Notes: generated by a model not told the origin, from the sequence alone. A stretch of 64,000 nucleotides of DNA from Alphaproteobacteria bacterium US3C007 (GCA_034423775.1 CP139918.1:1860001-1924000); one strand, 5' to 3'. Positions 9,368 through 18,474 are shown, numbered from the stretch's first letter. Numbers and translations: made by a program.

Positions 9368-10346
9368 ACGTGCTCAAACCGCAATAGGGACCGAGAACTT
9401 GTTTCTTCTTGGAGGCCTCGCGGTAGTCATTATCGGCTTCTCGTCGTCCACGCCACTCTTTTTGACAGGCTCAAACTTTGGGTCAATGGCCTTCCAGCTG
9501 CCGGTTCTAGGACTTCTGACTTTGGCGATGATGGTGCCCATTCTATCAGGAGGATTGAACCTCGCCATTATCTTCCAAGCCAATATTGCGGGTCTGGCGC
9601 TGGCGTCTGTTCTCATCAAGTTTGGTGGTGCCGAGGCAGGTTATGGGGCTTTCGCACTTGGTGTTTTGGCAGCCCTTATCGTTGGTGCGTTGTCTGGCTT
9701 CTTGATGGGGCTAGTCGTTGCTTATTTGGGAGCCCATCCTATTTTGGCATCGCTTGCGATGATGATATTTCTTCGTGGGTTGGGAGAGTTTCTTACGAAG
9801 GGGGGCGACATCTCGGGGTTCCCACCGTTCATGGAAACTATGGGTCACGGATCTATCCTCGGCGTACCAATCCCGTTGCTGATTTTCTTGGGCGTTGCGC
9901 TTTTATGGCACATCATTTTAAGCCACTCAAAGCATGGTTTCTCTGTCTACATGATCGGCTCAAACATCGAGGCATCAGAGTATTCCGGCATCAACACACG
10001 CCGCACATTAATGATGATCTACACACTTTCGGGCGTCGTCTGCGCAATCGCAGGCATCTTGATGGCCGCACGCTTCAACTCGGTCCGGGTTGGGCACGGC
10101 GAAGCGCTTCTTCTGGTGACTGTCTTGGCCTGCTTCCTTGGAGGCCTCGATCCCTTCGGCGGCTTCGGACGTGTTGCCCCGGTCGTTCTCGCTCTTTGCA
10201 CCCTACAAGCTCTTTCGTCTGGTTTGAACCTAATCGGTGCAAACCAACACTTGGCCACAGCCGTCTGGGGTCTGTTTTTAATCGGCGTCATGGCCCTTCG
10301 CTGGGCTGCAGCACGTCTCTACCTAACCAATAACAGGAGGAATTAA
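9354..10346 (+). CDS. Sugar ABC transporter permease 2
   Basis: A 330-aa BPD_transp_2 permease, the second channel half, with about eight to ten membrane helices and the family coupling segment (MIGSNIEASEYSGINTRRT, about residues 199-217). It overlaps permease 1 by 14 bases and is followed directly by the epimerase-like gene, whose ribosome-binding site lies within its last codons. Two distinct permeases per system are typical of LsrCD or RhaPQ-like importers rather than RbsC homodimers, consistent with the LsrB/RhaS-like binding protein. Confidence 0.92.
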   Translation: MTLLKRAQTAIGTENLFLLGGLAVVIIGFSSSTPLFLTGSNFGSMAFQLPVLGLLTLAMMVPILSGGLNLAIIFQANIAGLALASVLIKFGGAEAGYGAFALGVLAALIVGALSGFLMGLVVAYLGAHPILASLAMMIFLRGLGEFLTKGGDISGFPPFMETMGHGSILGVPIPLLIFLGVALLWHIILSHSKHGFSVYMIGSNIEASEYSGINTRRTLMMIYTLSGVVCAIAGILMAARFNSVRVGHGEALLLVTVLACFLGGLDPFGGFGRVAPVVLALCTLQALSSGLNLIGANQHLATAVWGLFLIGVMALRWAAARLYLTNNRRN

Positions 10347-10347
10347 A

Positions 10348-11196
10348 TTGGAGGGATTTGGTGTTCATACCAGCATGTGGACCATGAAATGGGACCGCGA
10401 AGGTACCGAGCGAGCGGTGCAAGCTGCTGTCGACTACAAAATGGATTTTCTGGAAATCGCACTGCTCGATGCGCCGTCAGTAGACGCAGCGCACACGCGA
10501 AAGCTTCTAGAAGACAATGATATGAGGGCGGTCTGTTCGCTCGGATTGCCGGAGGCCGTTTGGCCATCGAGAGATCCCGAAAGCGCAATCGCATTCATGA
10601 AAGGGGTCTTCGACAAAGCCAACGAAATGGGCGCAGAGGCTGTCTCTGGCGTGACCTATGGCGGGATCGGGGAACGCACTGACATGCCTCCGACTGAAGC
10701 CGAACTATCAAACGTAGCGCGCGCTCTGGAAGCCTGTGCCAGCTACGCAAAATCACTGGGCCTCCGGTTCGGCATTGAGCCTGTCAACAGGTACGAAACG
10801 CATCTCCTCAATACCGGTTGGCAAGCCCGTGACATGATCGAGCGTATCGGATCAGACAACATCTTTATTCATCTCGATACATACCACATGAACATCGAGG
10901 AAAAGGGCGCTGCTAGCGGCATTCTCGATGCACGTGAGCATCTCAAATACATACACCTCTCCGAAAGTGATCGTGGGACACCCGGTGAGGGCTGTTGCGA
11001 TTGGGACGAGATTTTTGCCACATTGGCTGCAATTAATTTCACAGGTGGTCTGGCGATGGAAAGCTTCATCAATATGCCGCCGGAACTTGCGCATGGATTG
11101 TCCGTATGGCGACCCGTCGCTCCCGACTTCCAGGCCGTGATGGACAAAGGATTGCCCTTCTTGCGTAACAAAGCCGCGCAGTATCGCCTTGTCTAA
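10348..11196 (+). CDS. TIM-barrel sugar isomerase/epimerase, ketose 3-epimerase-like
   Basis: A 282-aa AP_endonuc_2/xylose-isomerase-like TIM barrel. Metal and catalytic positions match D-tagatose/D-psicose 3-epimerases: Glu in GIEPVNRYETHLLNT, Asp-His in LDTYHMNIEE, His in HLSESDRGTPGEG, and a C-terminal Glu in LAMESF. The predicted role is C3 epimerisation of a ketohexose imported by the preceding ABC system. The start is TTG at 10348, seven bases after AGGAGG, so a non-ATG start is well supported. The exact substrate is not determined. Its stop lies four bases from an IS remnant. Confidence 0.82.
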   Translation: MEGFGVHTSMWTMKWDREGTERAVQAAVDYKMDFLEIALLDAPSVDAAHTRKLLEDNDMRAVCSLGLPEAVWPSRDPESAIAFMKGVFDKANEMGAEAVSGVTYGGIGERTDMPPTEAELSNVARALEACASYAKSLGLRFGIEPVNRYETHLLNTGWQARDMIERIGSDNIFIHLDTYHMNIEEKGAASGILDAREHLKYIHLSESDRGTPGEGCCDWDEIFATLAAINFTGGLAMESFINMPPELAHGLSVWRPVAPDFQAVMDKGLPFLRNKAAQYRLV

Positions 11197-11199
11197 AGC

Positions 11200-11390
11200 C
11201 TCGCGCTAGCCAAAGGATTGGGGCCAGGAACAAGCGGTTGTCTGTTCCGGTGCGCCCGCGACCCCCTTTCTTGCCCGGAACCAAAGGCGCGATAATGGCC
11301 CACTGCCTATCCGTCAAAACCCGCCTGCTCAAGATCACCTCCCTGTTTTTGATCTGGAATCAGACAAAGGATGATTTGGGAATCCCCAAA
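11200..11390 (-). mobile_element. IS5-family transposase N-terminal remnant
   Basis: From 11338 leftward the frame reads a typical IS5-family transposase N-terminus: LTDRQWAIIAPLVPGKKGGR, then TGTDNRLF and LWLAR. It stops making sense at about 11200 where the epimerase gene ends. The outer side shows tttgggaatccccaaa (about 11377-11392), resembling an IS terminal repeat. The rest of the element is gone. Confidence 0.8.
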
Positions 11391-11466
11391 TGCAGACGCC
11401 GCCCAATGCGCTGGCAGCATATTTCGTGCTGCAAGCGCGTGCAGTGGGGTTTTGGCACTCTCGCAA

Positions 11467-11755
11467 TGGGCTCTCAGCTGCCATTCGCTGCAGTAGACCC
11501 CAATGTCTGCTTTGCGGACAAACCAGCCTGATGCACTTGCAGCGTGTGCTGACGCAGAAAATGTTCGCATGTGCGGCGCGCCTATTACCTTGAAGCTGCT
11601 AGCGTTACCGAAGCGGTCATCCAAACGGCACGTGCCGTTGCACGCTAAAGCTGTCCAATGATTTTACTGCGTATAAAAATCACAGGGAGAGAAGAAAACG
11701 AACGACAGTGCATTTCTGCATGCCGGTTTTCTACCTAACTTTGTTCGATCTGGCC
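11467..11755 (+). repeat. Long interspersed repeat, copy B (289 bp)
   Basis: Gap-free match to copy A at 3828-4116 in the same orientation, with six mismatches over the last ~235 bases. It lies between the IS5 remnant and the convergent end of the GatZ/KbaZ gene. Confidence 0.9.
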
Positions 11756-11785
11756 GTCATATTCGTTTCAATTACAGTTTTACTT

Positions 11786-13036
11786 TCAGTGCCCAGATGC
11801 CTTGAAATACCGCCGGATACAGCGTTGTACCTGTTGTTGGATCAAGTCGTTCGGATCGTTCGGCATGTCGCCAAATTCGAGGCCTGTAAACTCTTGTGAA
11901 ACGATGGTCTCGGGGATTGGTTTGGATTTCAGATTGTCGATGAGAATGCTCAGGGCCGCAGAAACCGTGTCATTCGCCCAGTAATAGCGGATACGGTCAC
12001 TATAGCTGTAAATCCTTTGGATGCGAAGTTCGTCCTCGGTTCCGCTGTAATAGTTCTGCCAATTGCCCGGATGGGTCGCCATTTGATCGTGCATGACAGA
12101 GCGGATATTAGACGGGTTCTGGACCTCAAGCTCTTCCTCAATCTGCGCCAAGGCCCAAACAGCTTCGCGGAAACGGAAGGTCAGTTCAGGACCTACTTTG
12201 AGGAAAAAGAAGTGGCTGTGGACCAGATCAGCTAGGCTTTTTGTCGTTTGATAATCCGTGGAATGGGCCTCATAGGTCAGGCCGGCTTCAAATAGGATCG
12301 CGTTGGCCAAAGGCTGGGCTTTCTCTGGCTCGAAAGGGTAGATCGAGGTGTGGCCAAAATCTACGCCAGGTTGCGTGACAACTGACACGATGCGGCCCCA
12401 GGCGGCGTCAAGACCGCGGGCCGTCCATGCCTCTCGGTGCGTGCGGATAGTGTCGACAAACCGGTCAACCGAGGTAACATCCAGCGCGTCGGGTTCTTCA
12501 ATTTCGCCGCCCGGTATCGGAACTTCGGTGCCGATGATGTAGATCAGCTTAGTAGGATCAGGCGCATGCGCCTCGGCCACAGCGCACAGATCAGCGGCGC
12601 GATCGGCGATTTGTGCGAAACTAGGGTTCGGCTCGCCACCGCAGGCCATACTTGCGTCGAGGTGGATCTTGGTGAACCCTGCCTCAACATATAACTTCAC
12701 CATTTCGCGGGCTTTTTCCATCGCTTGTTCAAGCGGCTCAGAATTCCAAGGGTTCGGGCCAAGGTGATCGCCACCAAGGATCAATTGATCCATTGGCACA
12801 CCTGCCTCTGCAGCCATGCCCTCGAGCCAAGTCATAAAGTCTTTTGGCGTCATGCCGGTGTAGCCGCCGTTTTGGTTAACCTGATTGCTCGTGGCCTCGA
12901 TCACCGTTGGCAGCCCTGTCTCGGCGGCATAAGCGAGAACGGAACGCAGGACATGTTCGTTTGCAGTGCAAAAACAAGGCAAGCCTACGGGCTCGCCAGC
13001 GCGGTTGCGGGCGATAAGGTCGTGAATAAGGCTCAT
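11786..13036 (-). CDS. GatZ/KbaZ-family protein (tagatose-phosphate metabolism)
   Basis: A 416-aa member of the D-tagatose-bisphosphate aldolase non-catalytic subunit family (E. coli GatZ about 420 aa), with conserved stretches PTVIEATSNQVNQNGGYTGM, LGGDHLGPNPW and KIHLDASMACGG. No GatY/KbaY aldolase is present in the window. I recall that a GatZ homologue in an Agrobacterium polyol pathway acts on its own as a D-tagatose-6-phosphate 4-epimerase. With a PfkB kinase immediately upstream (ATGA overlap), kinase then epimerase to fructose-6-phosphate is a plausible reading, though inferred. Confidence 0.85.
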   Translation of the reverse strand: MSLIHDLIARNRAGEPVGLPCFCTANEHVLRSVLAYAAETGLPTVIEATSNQVNQNGGYTGMTPKDFMTWLEGMAAEAGVPMDQLILGGDHLGPNPWNSEPLEQAMEKAREMVKLYVEAGFTKIHLDASMACGGEPNPSFAQIADRAADLCAVAEAHAPDPTKLIYIIGTEVPIPGGEIEEPDALDVTSVDRFVDTIRTHREAWTARGLDAAWGRIVSVVTQPGVDFGHTSIYPFEPEKAQPLANAILFEAGLTYEAHSTDYQTTKSLADLVHSHFFFLKVGPELTFRFREAVWALAQIEEELEVQNPSNIRSVMHDQMATHPGNWQNYYSGTEDELRIQRIYSYSDRIRYYWANDTVSAALSILIDNLKSKPIPETIVSQEFTGLEFGDMPNDPNDLIQQQVQRCIRRYFKASGH

Positions 13037-13992
13037 GCAGAGAGCTCCTTGGACGTCATGTTGGAAAGGAATGTCGTAATCTCAGAAAGCGTGGAATTGC
13101 CCTCCATTGGGCCTCGGCGCGTGACGGCGATAGCGCCCGCCACATTGGCGCGCTGACCAGCCTCAAACAACGAAGCACCTTGCGCCAAAAGCGAGACAAA
13201 GGTGCCACAGAAACAATCGCCAGCACCTGTTGGGTCAATCTCTTCAACCGTATGGCCTGGGAAATCATGTCGCTCGCCATAGCCAACAACTGTTGCACCA
13301 GCCGCACCGCGTTTGATCGTAACGATCTCGGCCTTGGCGTTTAGGAGCTTATCGATGGCAGCATCCTCAGAAAGGTCGGGGTACAGGAATTCAAGATCGC
13401 TAGTGGAGGGTAGTAGGCAATAGCTTCGCTCCATGACGTCGTGCATCGCCTCTCGCGTAGCAGGATCTATCATAAGTTCGGTGCGGGCGTTCGGATCGCA
13501 AGAAATCAGACCCCCTCCATCTGAAACACTGCGCACCACTTCCATGATTTTGTCCCGCATCGATGCAGCACCAAGCGATGAGGCCGAGACATGCAGAAAG
13601 GTGTTTTTTGGATCTAGAAGGGATAGCGGCACGTCGAATGCGTCCGCCGCCGTTCCGGCAAGGTGGAAGATGAAGTCGCGGTCGCCACTGTCATAGTAGG
13701 ACACGAATGCGACGCCAGTGCTGAGATTTGGAGAGACTGTTACGCCGTCCGTGCCGACGCCATCCTCTTTGAGTCGGTTTAACACTGAGAGTCCAAACCC
13801 ATCATCGCCAACGCCACCGATCATTTCGGTTGGTGCTCCCATTCGAGCGACTTGATCTAGAAAGATGGCCGGGGCACCGCTGGGATATGGGCCGGAATAG
13901 TCCGAAATTTTCTCGAGAGCGCAATTGCGGTCGTGAGATACAAATTCGACAAGCATTTCCCCAACGGTCGCAATTGTTTTTTTCCTAGACAT
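13033..13992 (-). CDS. PfkB-family sugar kinase (ketose kinase-like)
   Basis: A 319-aa ribokinase/PfkB fold protein. The N-terminal ATVGEMLVEF and the C-terminal signature DPTGAGDCFCGTF (about residues 241-253, catalytic Asp in GAGD) are clear. GGGAGA precedes the ATG. It leads a two-gene leftward operon with the GatZ-like gene and is divergent from the LacI gene, with an operator-like palindrome between. In this polyol cluster it most likely phosphorylates the ketose formed by the dehydrogenases (tagatose or fructose kinase). PfkB substrate calls from sequence are unreliable, so the substrate is inference. Confidence 0.85.
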   Translation of the reverse strand: MSRKKTIATVGEMLVEFVSHDRNCALEKISDYSGPYPSGAPAIFLDQVARMGAPTEMIGGVGDDGFGLSVLNRLKEDGVGTDGVTVSPNLSTGVAFVSYYDSGDRDFIFHLAGTAADAFDVPLSLLDPKNTFLHVSASSLGAASMRDKIMEVVRSVSDGGGLISCDPNARTELMIDPATREAMHDVMERSYCLLPSTSDLEFLYPDLSEDAAIDKLLNAKAEIVTIKRGAAGATVVGYGERHDFPGHTVEEIDPTGAGDCFCGTFVSLLAQGASLFEAGQRANVAGAIAVTRRGPMEGNSTLSEITTFLSNMTSKELSA

Positions 13993-14027
13993 GAATCTCT
14001 CCCTTTGAAATTCTGTCTAGACAAAAT

Positions 14028-14043
14028 TTTAACATGTGTCAAA
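14028..14043. promoter_or_regulatory. Operator-like palindrome between pfkB and lacI genes
   Basis: TTTAACA-TG-TGTCAAA: 7-bp arms with one mismatch and a TG centre. Nearly the same sequence occurs at 15195-15210, suggesting a shared repressor site. Confidence 0.65.
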
Positions 14044-14108
14044 GTTCGACATACTCACTGCGCCCGATATTGAGATCAGGTGGGAGTTCGGGAGAGGAGG
14101 CCCGTCTG

Positions 14109-15155
14109 ATGACTAAAGTTAAGCAGAAAATTTCGACTATGAAAGAGCTGTCTGAGATCATCGGTATTTCACGCCCAACCTTGTCGCGCTATTTTCAAGA
14201 CCCTGACAGTGTGCGCGCTTCTACTTCCGACAAAATCAAAGCGCGTCTTGAAGGGGTGGACTACGTCTATAACTTTATTGCCACGCGGCAAAACAGAAAG
14301 TCGTCTGGTCTAATCGGCGTCATTGTTCCGCATTACAACGACCTGTTTTTTACCAGTCTTTTGGAAGCTATTGAGAGTGCCGCGCGTGCCGAGGGCTACA
14401 CTGTTATCACCCAAGGCTCAGACGGGAATGCGGAGGGTGAAATTCAGGCTGTGGCGCGCTTGCGATCCATGAGTGCGGATGGCGCCATTATCGCGCCATT
14501 AGGGTTAGATAGTTCGAATGAAACTTTCCGGTCTGCACGCGCTGATTTCCCGATTGTATTTGTAGACTCTCGACCTGAAGAGGATGTTCCTGGAACAGAT
14601 TTCGTCGGCACTGATAACAAACAAAGTATTGCTGTCATTGTAGAGTATCTTGATCGAACAGGAACTTCTCCGATTTTTCTAGGCATGCCGAAATTGAACA
14701 ACAACGCGCTTGAACGTGAAGCGGCCTATATTGAATCGGCCCATAGATTGGGATTTGAACCTAAGTTTGTCGAGACACGTGGCGCGGCAGAATCTTGGCA
14801 ATTTGAGGCGTTTGGGCTTGATGTTATGGATGCCCATTTCAGCCACGGGCGACATATGTCTGACACTATTCTTTGCGCCAATGATCGTATTGCTATTGGG
14901 GCTATAAGAGCGGCCAACAAGCATGGTCTTTTCGCGCGCTCAACTGATGGTCATAGCGGACTGAGAATTGCCGGACATGATGACCATCCTTTGAGTCAAT
15001 ATATGTTCCCGGCGGTAACAACTGTGGGTCAAGATATCGACGGGATTGGCAACACAAGCGTAAAGGTTTTGGTGGAGCGCATTCTAGGCGAGCATGACGC
15101 AGAAAAATCGACAAGCTTTGAGGAGTCGTCCCTGAAAGTTCGCGAATCGGCATAG
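14109..15155 (+). CDS. LacI-family regulator of the polyol cluster
   Basis: A 348-aa LacI/GalR regulator. The helix-turn-helix (TMKELSEIIGISRPTLSRYF, about residues 10-29) precedes a periplasmic-binding-like sensor domain. ATG at 14109 follows GAGAGGAGG; a longer frame from 14034 would overlap the operator-like palindrome and lacks a ribosome site. It stands between the pfkB-gatZ pair and the smo operon, with near-identical TTT(T/A)ACATGTGT(A/C)AAA palindromes in both control regions, so it probably represses both and itself. The effector is presumably a polyol or ketose. Confidence 0.88.
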   Translation: MTKVKQKISTMKELSEIIGISRPTLSRYFQDPDSVRASTSDKIKARLEGVDYVYNFIATRQNRKSSGLIGVIVPHYNDLFFTSLLEAIESAARAEGYTVITQGSDGNAEGEIQAVARLRSMSADGAIIAPLGLDSSNETFRSARADFPIVFVDSRPEEDVPGTDFVGTDNKQSIAVIVEYLDRTGTSPIFLGMPKLNNNALEREAAYIESAHRLGFEPKFVETRGAAESWQFEAFGLDVMDAHFSHGRHMSDTILCANDRIAIGAIRAANKHGLFARSTDGHSGLRIAGHDDHPLSQYMFPAVTTVGQDIDGIGNTSVKVLVERILGEHDAEKSTSFEESSLKVRESA

Positions 15156-15194
15156 TTAGATCGCCATAAAGGTTTGAGGATTCTATTTTAAATC

Positions 15195-15210
15195 TTTTAC
15201 ATGTGTAAAA
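15195..15210. promoter_or_regulatory. Operator-like palindrome upstream of smoE
   Basis: TTTTACA-TG-TGTAAAA is a perfect 7-bp-arm palindrome immediately before a possible -35 (TTGACT, 15216-15221). It matches the site at 14028-14043. Confidence 0.7.
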
Positions 15211-15273
15211 ATTTCTTGACTCGTTACCGATCCTGCGCGATTGTCTGCGGGTGTTATTTAAGGGAGGACACTG

Positions 15274-16602
15274 ATGTCTATCAAACGCACATTGCTGAAC
15301 ACAGCAGTCGGCTTTAGCCTCGCGGCGACGATCGCATCCACGGCTACAGCAGAAGAAATCACAATCGCGACCGTTAACAACGCGGACATGATCACCATGC
15401 AAGAGCTTGCTCCGAAGTGGGAAGAAGCAACTGGCAACACAATCAACTGGGTTGTTTTGGAAGAAAACGTTCTGCGCCAGCGTACAACGCAAGACATTGC
15501 GACGAACGGCGGTTCTTTCGACATCATGTTCATTGGTGCTTATGAAACACCGATCTGGGGCGCTAACGGTTGGTTGACACCATTGAACGATTTTGCGGAC
15601 GACGCGGATTATGATCTAGAAGACGTGTTTCAACTGGTTCGCAACGGTTTGTCTGCAGACGGCAATCTCTACGCCCTGCCGCTGTATTCCGAAACATCGT
15701 TCACTTTCTACCGCACAGACGTCTTCGAGGCGGCTGGCATAGAGATGCCACAAGAGCAAATCACATATACTGAGTTCGCGGAATTGGCTGCTGCCGTTCA
15801 CGATCCAGACAACGGAATGTATGGTACCTGTCAGCGCGGTAAAGCCGGCTGGGGTGAGAACATGGCGTTCGTTGGTACCCTTGCAAACGCTTACGGCGCA
15901 CGCTGGTTCGACGAAAACTGGGTACCACAGCTGGACAGCCCAGAGTGGAACGCTGCCGTCACTTACTACGTTGATCTGATGCTTAACTCGGGCCCTCCCG
16001 GTGCATCTGCAAACGGTCACAACGAAAACCGTGCTTTGTTCAAAGACGGCAAATGCGCAACTTGGGTTGACGCGACATCCGCTGCTGGCGACGTTCGTAA
16101 CCCAGCGACATCTTCCGTTGCTGACAAAACAGAATTCGTAAAAGCGCCAATGCAGGCAACTGCAAAAGGTACTGGCTGGTTCTGGTCTTGGGCTCTTGCG
16201 ATCCCAGCAAGCTCAACAAAAGTCGACGCTGCGAAAAGCTTCCTGAAGTGGGGCACATCGAAAGAGTATTTCGAAATGGTTGGCGAATCCAAAGGTTGGG
16301 TTGCTGTCCCTTCGGGTACACGTCAGTCGGTTGAAGAAGATGCGCGTCGCATCCAAGCCGCACCTTTCGCGCCAGCTGTAGTGGACGCTATCTTGTCTGT
16401 TGACCCAGCAGACGCAACACTTCTGCCAACGCCTTACACCGGCGTTCAGTTCGTAGCGATCCCTGAGTTCCAGGGCATTGGTAACTACGTTGGTCAGCAA
16501 GTCGCAGCGGCTCTAGCTGGTCAGTCTTCTGTTGAAGAAGCATTGGCCAACAGCCAAGCATTCGCACTGCGCGAAATGACAAAGGCAGGTTACATCAAGT
16601 AA
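15274..16602 (+). CDS. smoE: Polyol ABC transporter substrate-binding protein
   Basis: A 442-aa periplasmic binding protein of the SBP_bac_1 type. The signal peptide is about residues 1-26 (cleavage after ATA before EEITIATVNN). It leads an operon with the same order as smoEFGK-smoS-mtlK of Rhodobacter: binding protein, two permeases, ATPase, sorbitol dehydrogenase, mannitol dehydrogenase. Sorbitol, mannitol or a related hexitol is the expected ligand. AAGGGAGGA precedes the ATG. A hairpin follows the stop. Family is secure; the exact polyol preference is inferred from neighbours. Confidence 0.9.
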   Translation: MSIKRTLLNTAVGFSLAATIASTATAEEITIATVNNADMITMQELAPKWEEATGNTINWVVLEENVLRQRTTQDIATNGGSFDIMFIGAYETPIWGANGWLTPLNDFADDADYDLEDVFQLVRNGLSADGNLYALPLYSETSFTFYRTDVFEAAGIEMPQEQITYTEFAELAAAVHDPDNGMYGTCQRGKAGWGENMAFVGTLANAYGARWFDENWVPQLDSPEWNAAVTYYVDLMLNSGPPGASANGHNENRALFKDGKCATWVDATSAAGDVRNPATSSVADKTEFVKAPMQATAKGTGWFWSWALAIPASSTKVDAAKSFLKWGTSKEYFEMVGESKGWVAVPSGTRQSVEEDARRIQAAPFAPAVVDAILSVDPADATLLPTPYTGVQFVAIPEFQGIGNYVGQQVAAALAGQSSVEEALANSQAFALREMTKAGYIK

Positions 16603-16614
16603 TCGCAATTTCTG

Positions 16615-16645
16615 ATTGGGCCGAGGTCACTGACTTTGGCCCAAT
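16615..16645 (+). terminator. Hairpin after smoE
   Basis: ATTGGGCC (16615-16622) pairs perfectly with GGCCCAAT (16638-16645). There is no long T-run, so it is more likely an mRNA-stabilising or attenuating hairpin between the binding protein and permease genes. Confidence 0.6.
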
Positions 16646-16743
16646 TCAAACTCTCTAGCTAATCCATTACCATTTTTGCAAAGGCCTTTCGTGGGCCGTT
16701 CCTCAAGTGTTGATACGCATTTCGTTTTGGGAGGGCGAAATAC

Positions 16744-17616
16744 ATGGCCACAAAAGCATCTCGTTCAGCTGCTCGTCTAATGATCTCGCCTGCGGTGCTG
16801 CTTCTCCTTGGCTGGATGTTGGTGCCTCTATGCATGACGATCTATTTCTCGTTTCTCTACTACAATCTGCTTCAACCTGGTTCTGGCGCTTGGGCTGGTT
16901 GGGATAACTATTATTGGTTCATCACCGACCCCAGCTTTACCGATGCCATCAAGAACACTCTTGTGTTGGTTAGTGGTGTCCTTCTGATTACAACCATCGG
17001 CGGCCTGTGTGCCGCGTTGCTGCTGGACAGGCCTATGTTTGGCACCGGCCTGATTCGTATCATGGTCATCGCGCCTTTCTTTGTGATGCCAACTGTGTCT
17101 GCGCTGGTGTGGAAAAACATGTTCATGAATCCGGTCAACGGAATCTTTGGGCGTATCGTGACGGGCCTTGGTTTCCCCCCAATCGATTTCTTTGGACAAT
17201 ACCCGCTCACCTCAATCACGTTTATCGTTTCGTGGATGTGGCTGCCCTTTGCGACGCTTATCCTTTTGACTGCTCTGCAATCGCTGGACCAAGAGCAGCT
17301 GGAAGCTTCCGAGATGGACGGGGCGAACTGGTGGAACCGCTTTTTCTTTATCATGCTGCCGCATCTGGCGCGCGCGATTACGGTTGTGATCTTGATCCAA
17401 ACCATCTTCTTGCTGTCGATTTTTGCAGAAATTCTGGTGACCACAAACGGTGGCCCTGGGACAGCCACGACTAATTTGACTTACCTGATCTACGTCTCTT
17501 CGTTGTTGCAGTTTGATGTCGGCATGGGCAGCGCGGGAGGTGTAATCGCCATTATCCTAGCCAACATCGTTGCGATCTTCCTGATGCGGATGATCGGCAA
17601 GAACCTGGATGCTTGA
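16744..17616 (+). CDS. smoF: Polyol ABC transporter permease SmoF-like
   Basis: A 290-aa BPD_transp_1 (MalF-type) inner-membrane permease with six predicted helices and the EAA coupling loop (EASEMDGANWWNRFFFIMLP, about residues 188-207). GGGAGGGCG lies upstream of the ATG. Its end overlaps the next permease by eight bases. It forms the channel with SmoG-like permease and is energised by the MalK-type ATPase further down. Confidence 0.9.
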   Translation: MATKASRSAARLMISPAVLLLLGWMLVPLCMTIYFSFLYYNLLQPGSGAWAGWDNYYWFITDPSFTDAIKNTLVLVSGVLLITTIGGLCAALLLDRPMFGTGLIRIMVIAPFFVMPTVSALVWKNMFMNPVNGIFGRIVTGLGFPPIDFFGQYPLTSITFIVSWMWLPFATLILLTALQSLDQEQLEASEMDGANWWNRFFFIMLPHLARAITVVILIQTIFLLSIFAEILVTTNGGPGTATTNLTYLIYVSSLLQFDVGMGSAGGVIAIILANIVAIFLMRMIGKNLDA

Positions 17617-18463
17617 GGGAGTACGGACTATGGCACGCGCAGTCTCAAACAAGACTAAGACAATCAACACAGCCATCGCAGGCACAATTGGATTCTTAAT
17701 GTTCTTCCCAATCCTTTGGATTGTCGTCCTCGCGCTCAAAACAGAAGAAAACGCAATTCGTGCACCCTTGGAGGTTTTGTTCAGCTCTGACTGGACGATG
17801 GAAAGCTTTAGCACGGTTCAGGCGCGGTCTGATTACTTCAAGCACTTCTCAAATTCGGTCATCATCTCACTAGGTTCAACGTTTCTCGGGCTCTTGATCG
17901 CGATTCCGGCTGCATGGTCTATGGCCTTTGTGCCGTCCAAGCACACCAAGAACGTGCTGATGTGGATGCTGTCTACAAAGATGCTGCCGCCGGTGGGCGT
18001 GTTGGTTCCGATCTATTTGCTGTTTCGCGACTTTAACCTGCTCGATACGCGCGTTGGTTTGACCATTGTTTTGATGCTAATCAACCTGCCGATTATCATC
18101 TGGATGCTCTACACATATTTTAAAGAAATTCCCGGTGAAATTTTGGAAGCTGCCCGTATGGATGGTGCGACTTTGCGCGAAGAGGTTCTTTACGTTCTGA
18201 CGCCAATGGCTATTCCAGGCATGGCTTCGACCATATTGTTGAACATTATTCTGGCTTGGAACGAAGCGTTTTGGACGCTCAACTTGACAGCTGCAAAGGC
18301 TGCTCCACTAACGGCATTTATTACCAGCTATTCAAGCCCCGAAGGCCTATTCTACGCCAAGCTGAGCGCCGCGTCGGTTATGGCCATCGCGCCGATCCTC
18401 ATCATGGGTTGGTTCAGCCAGAAACAACTTGTCCGGGGCCTGACCTTCGGTGCTGTTAAGTAA
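17609..18463 (+). CDS. smoG: Polyol ABC transporter permease SmoG-like
   Basis: A 284-aa MalG-type permease with six predicted helices and the EAA loop (EAARMDGATLREEVLYVLTP, about residues 177-196). The annotated frame begins at 17609. An in-frame ATG at 17630 (MARAVSNKTK) is an alternative giving 277 aa with GGGAG upstream, and I consider it at least as likely. It is followed after 11 bases by the ATPase gene. Confidence 0.9.
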   Translation: MLEGVRTMARAVSNKTKTINTAIAGTIGFLMFFPILWIVVLALKTEENAIRAPLEVLFSSDWTMESFSTVQARSDYFKHFSNSVIISLGSTFLGLLIAIPAAWSMAFVPSKHTKNVLMWMLSTKMLPPVGVLVPIYLLFRDFNLLDTRVGLTIVLMLINLPIIIWMLYTYFKEIPGEILEAARMDGATLREEVLYVLTPMAIPGMASTILLNIILAWNEAFWTLNLTAAKAAPLTAFITSYSSPEGLFYAKLSAASVMAIAPILIMGWFSQKQLVRGLTFGAVK

Positions 18464-18474
18464 GGAATTAGAAA

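Noticed and set aside
5750..11196. Autoinducer-2 (Lsr) uptake system
   Set aside because: The binding protein and two permeases resemble LsrBCD, but there is no LsrK, LsrF or LsrG; a ketose-epimerase-like enzyme and LacI regulator point to sugar uptake.
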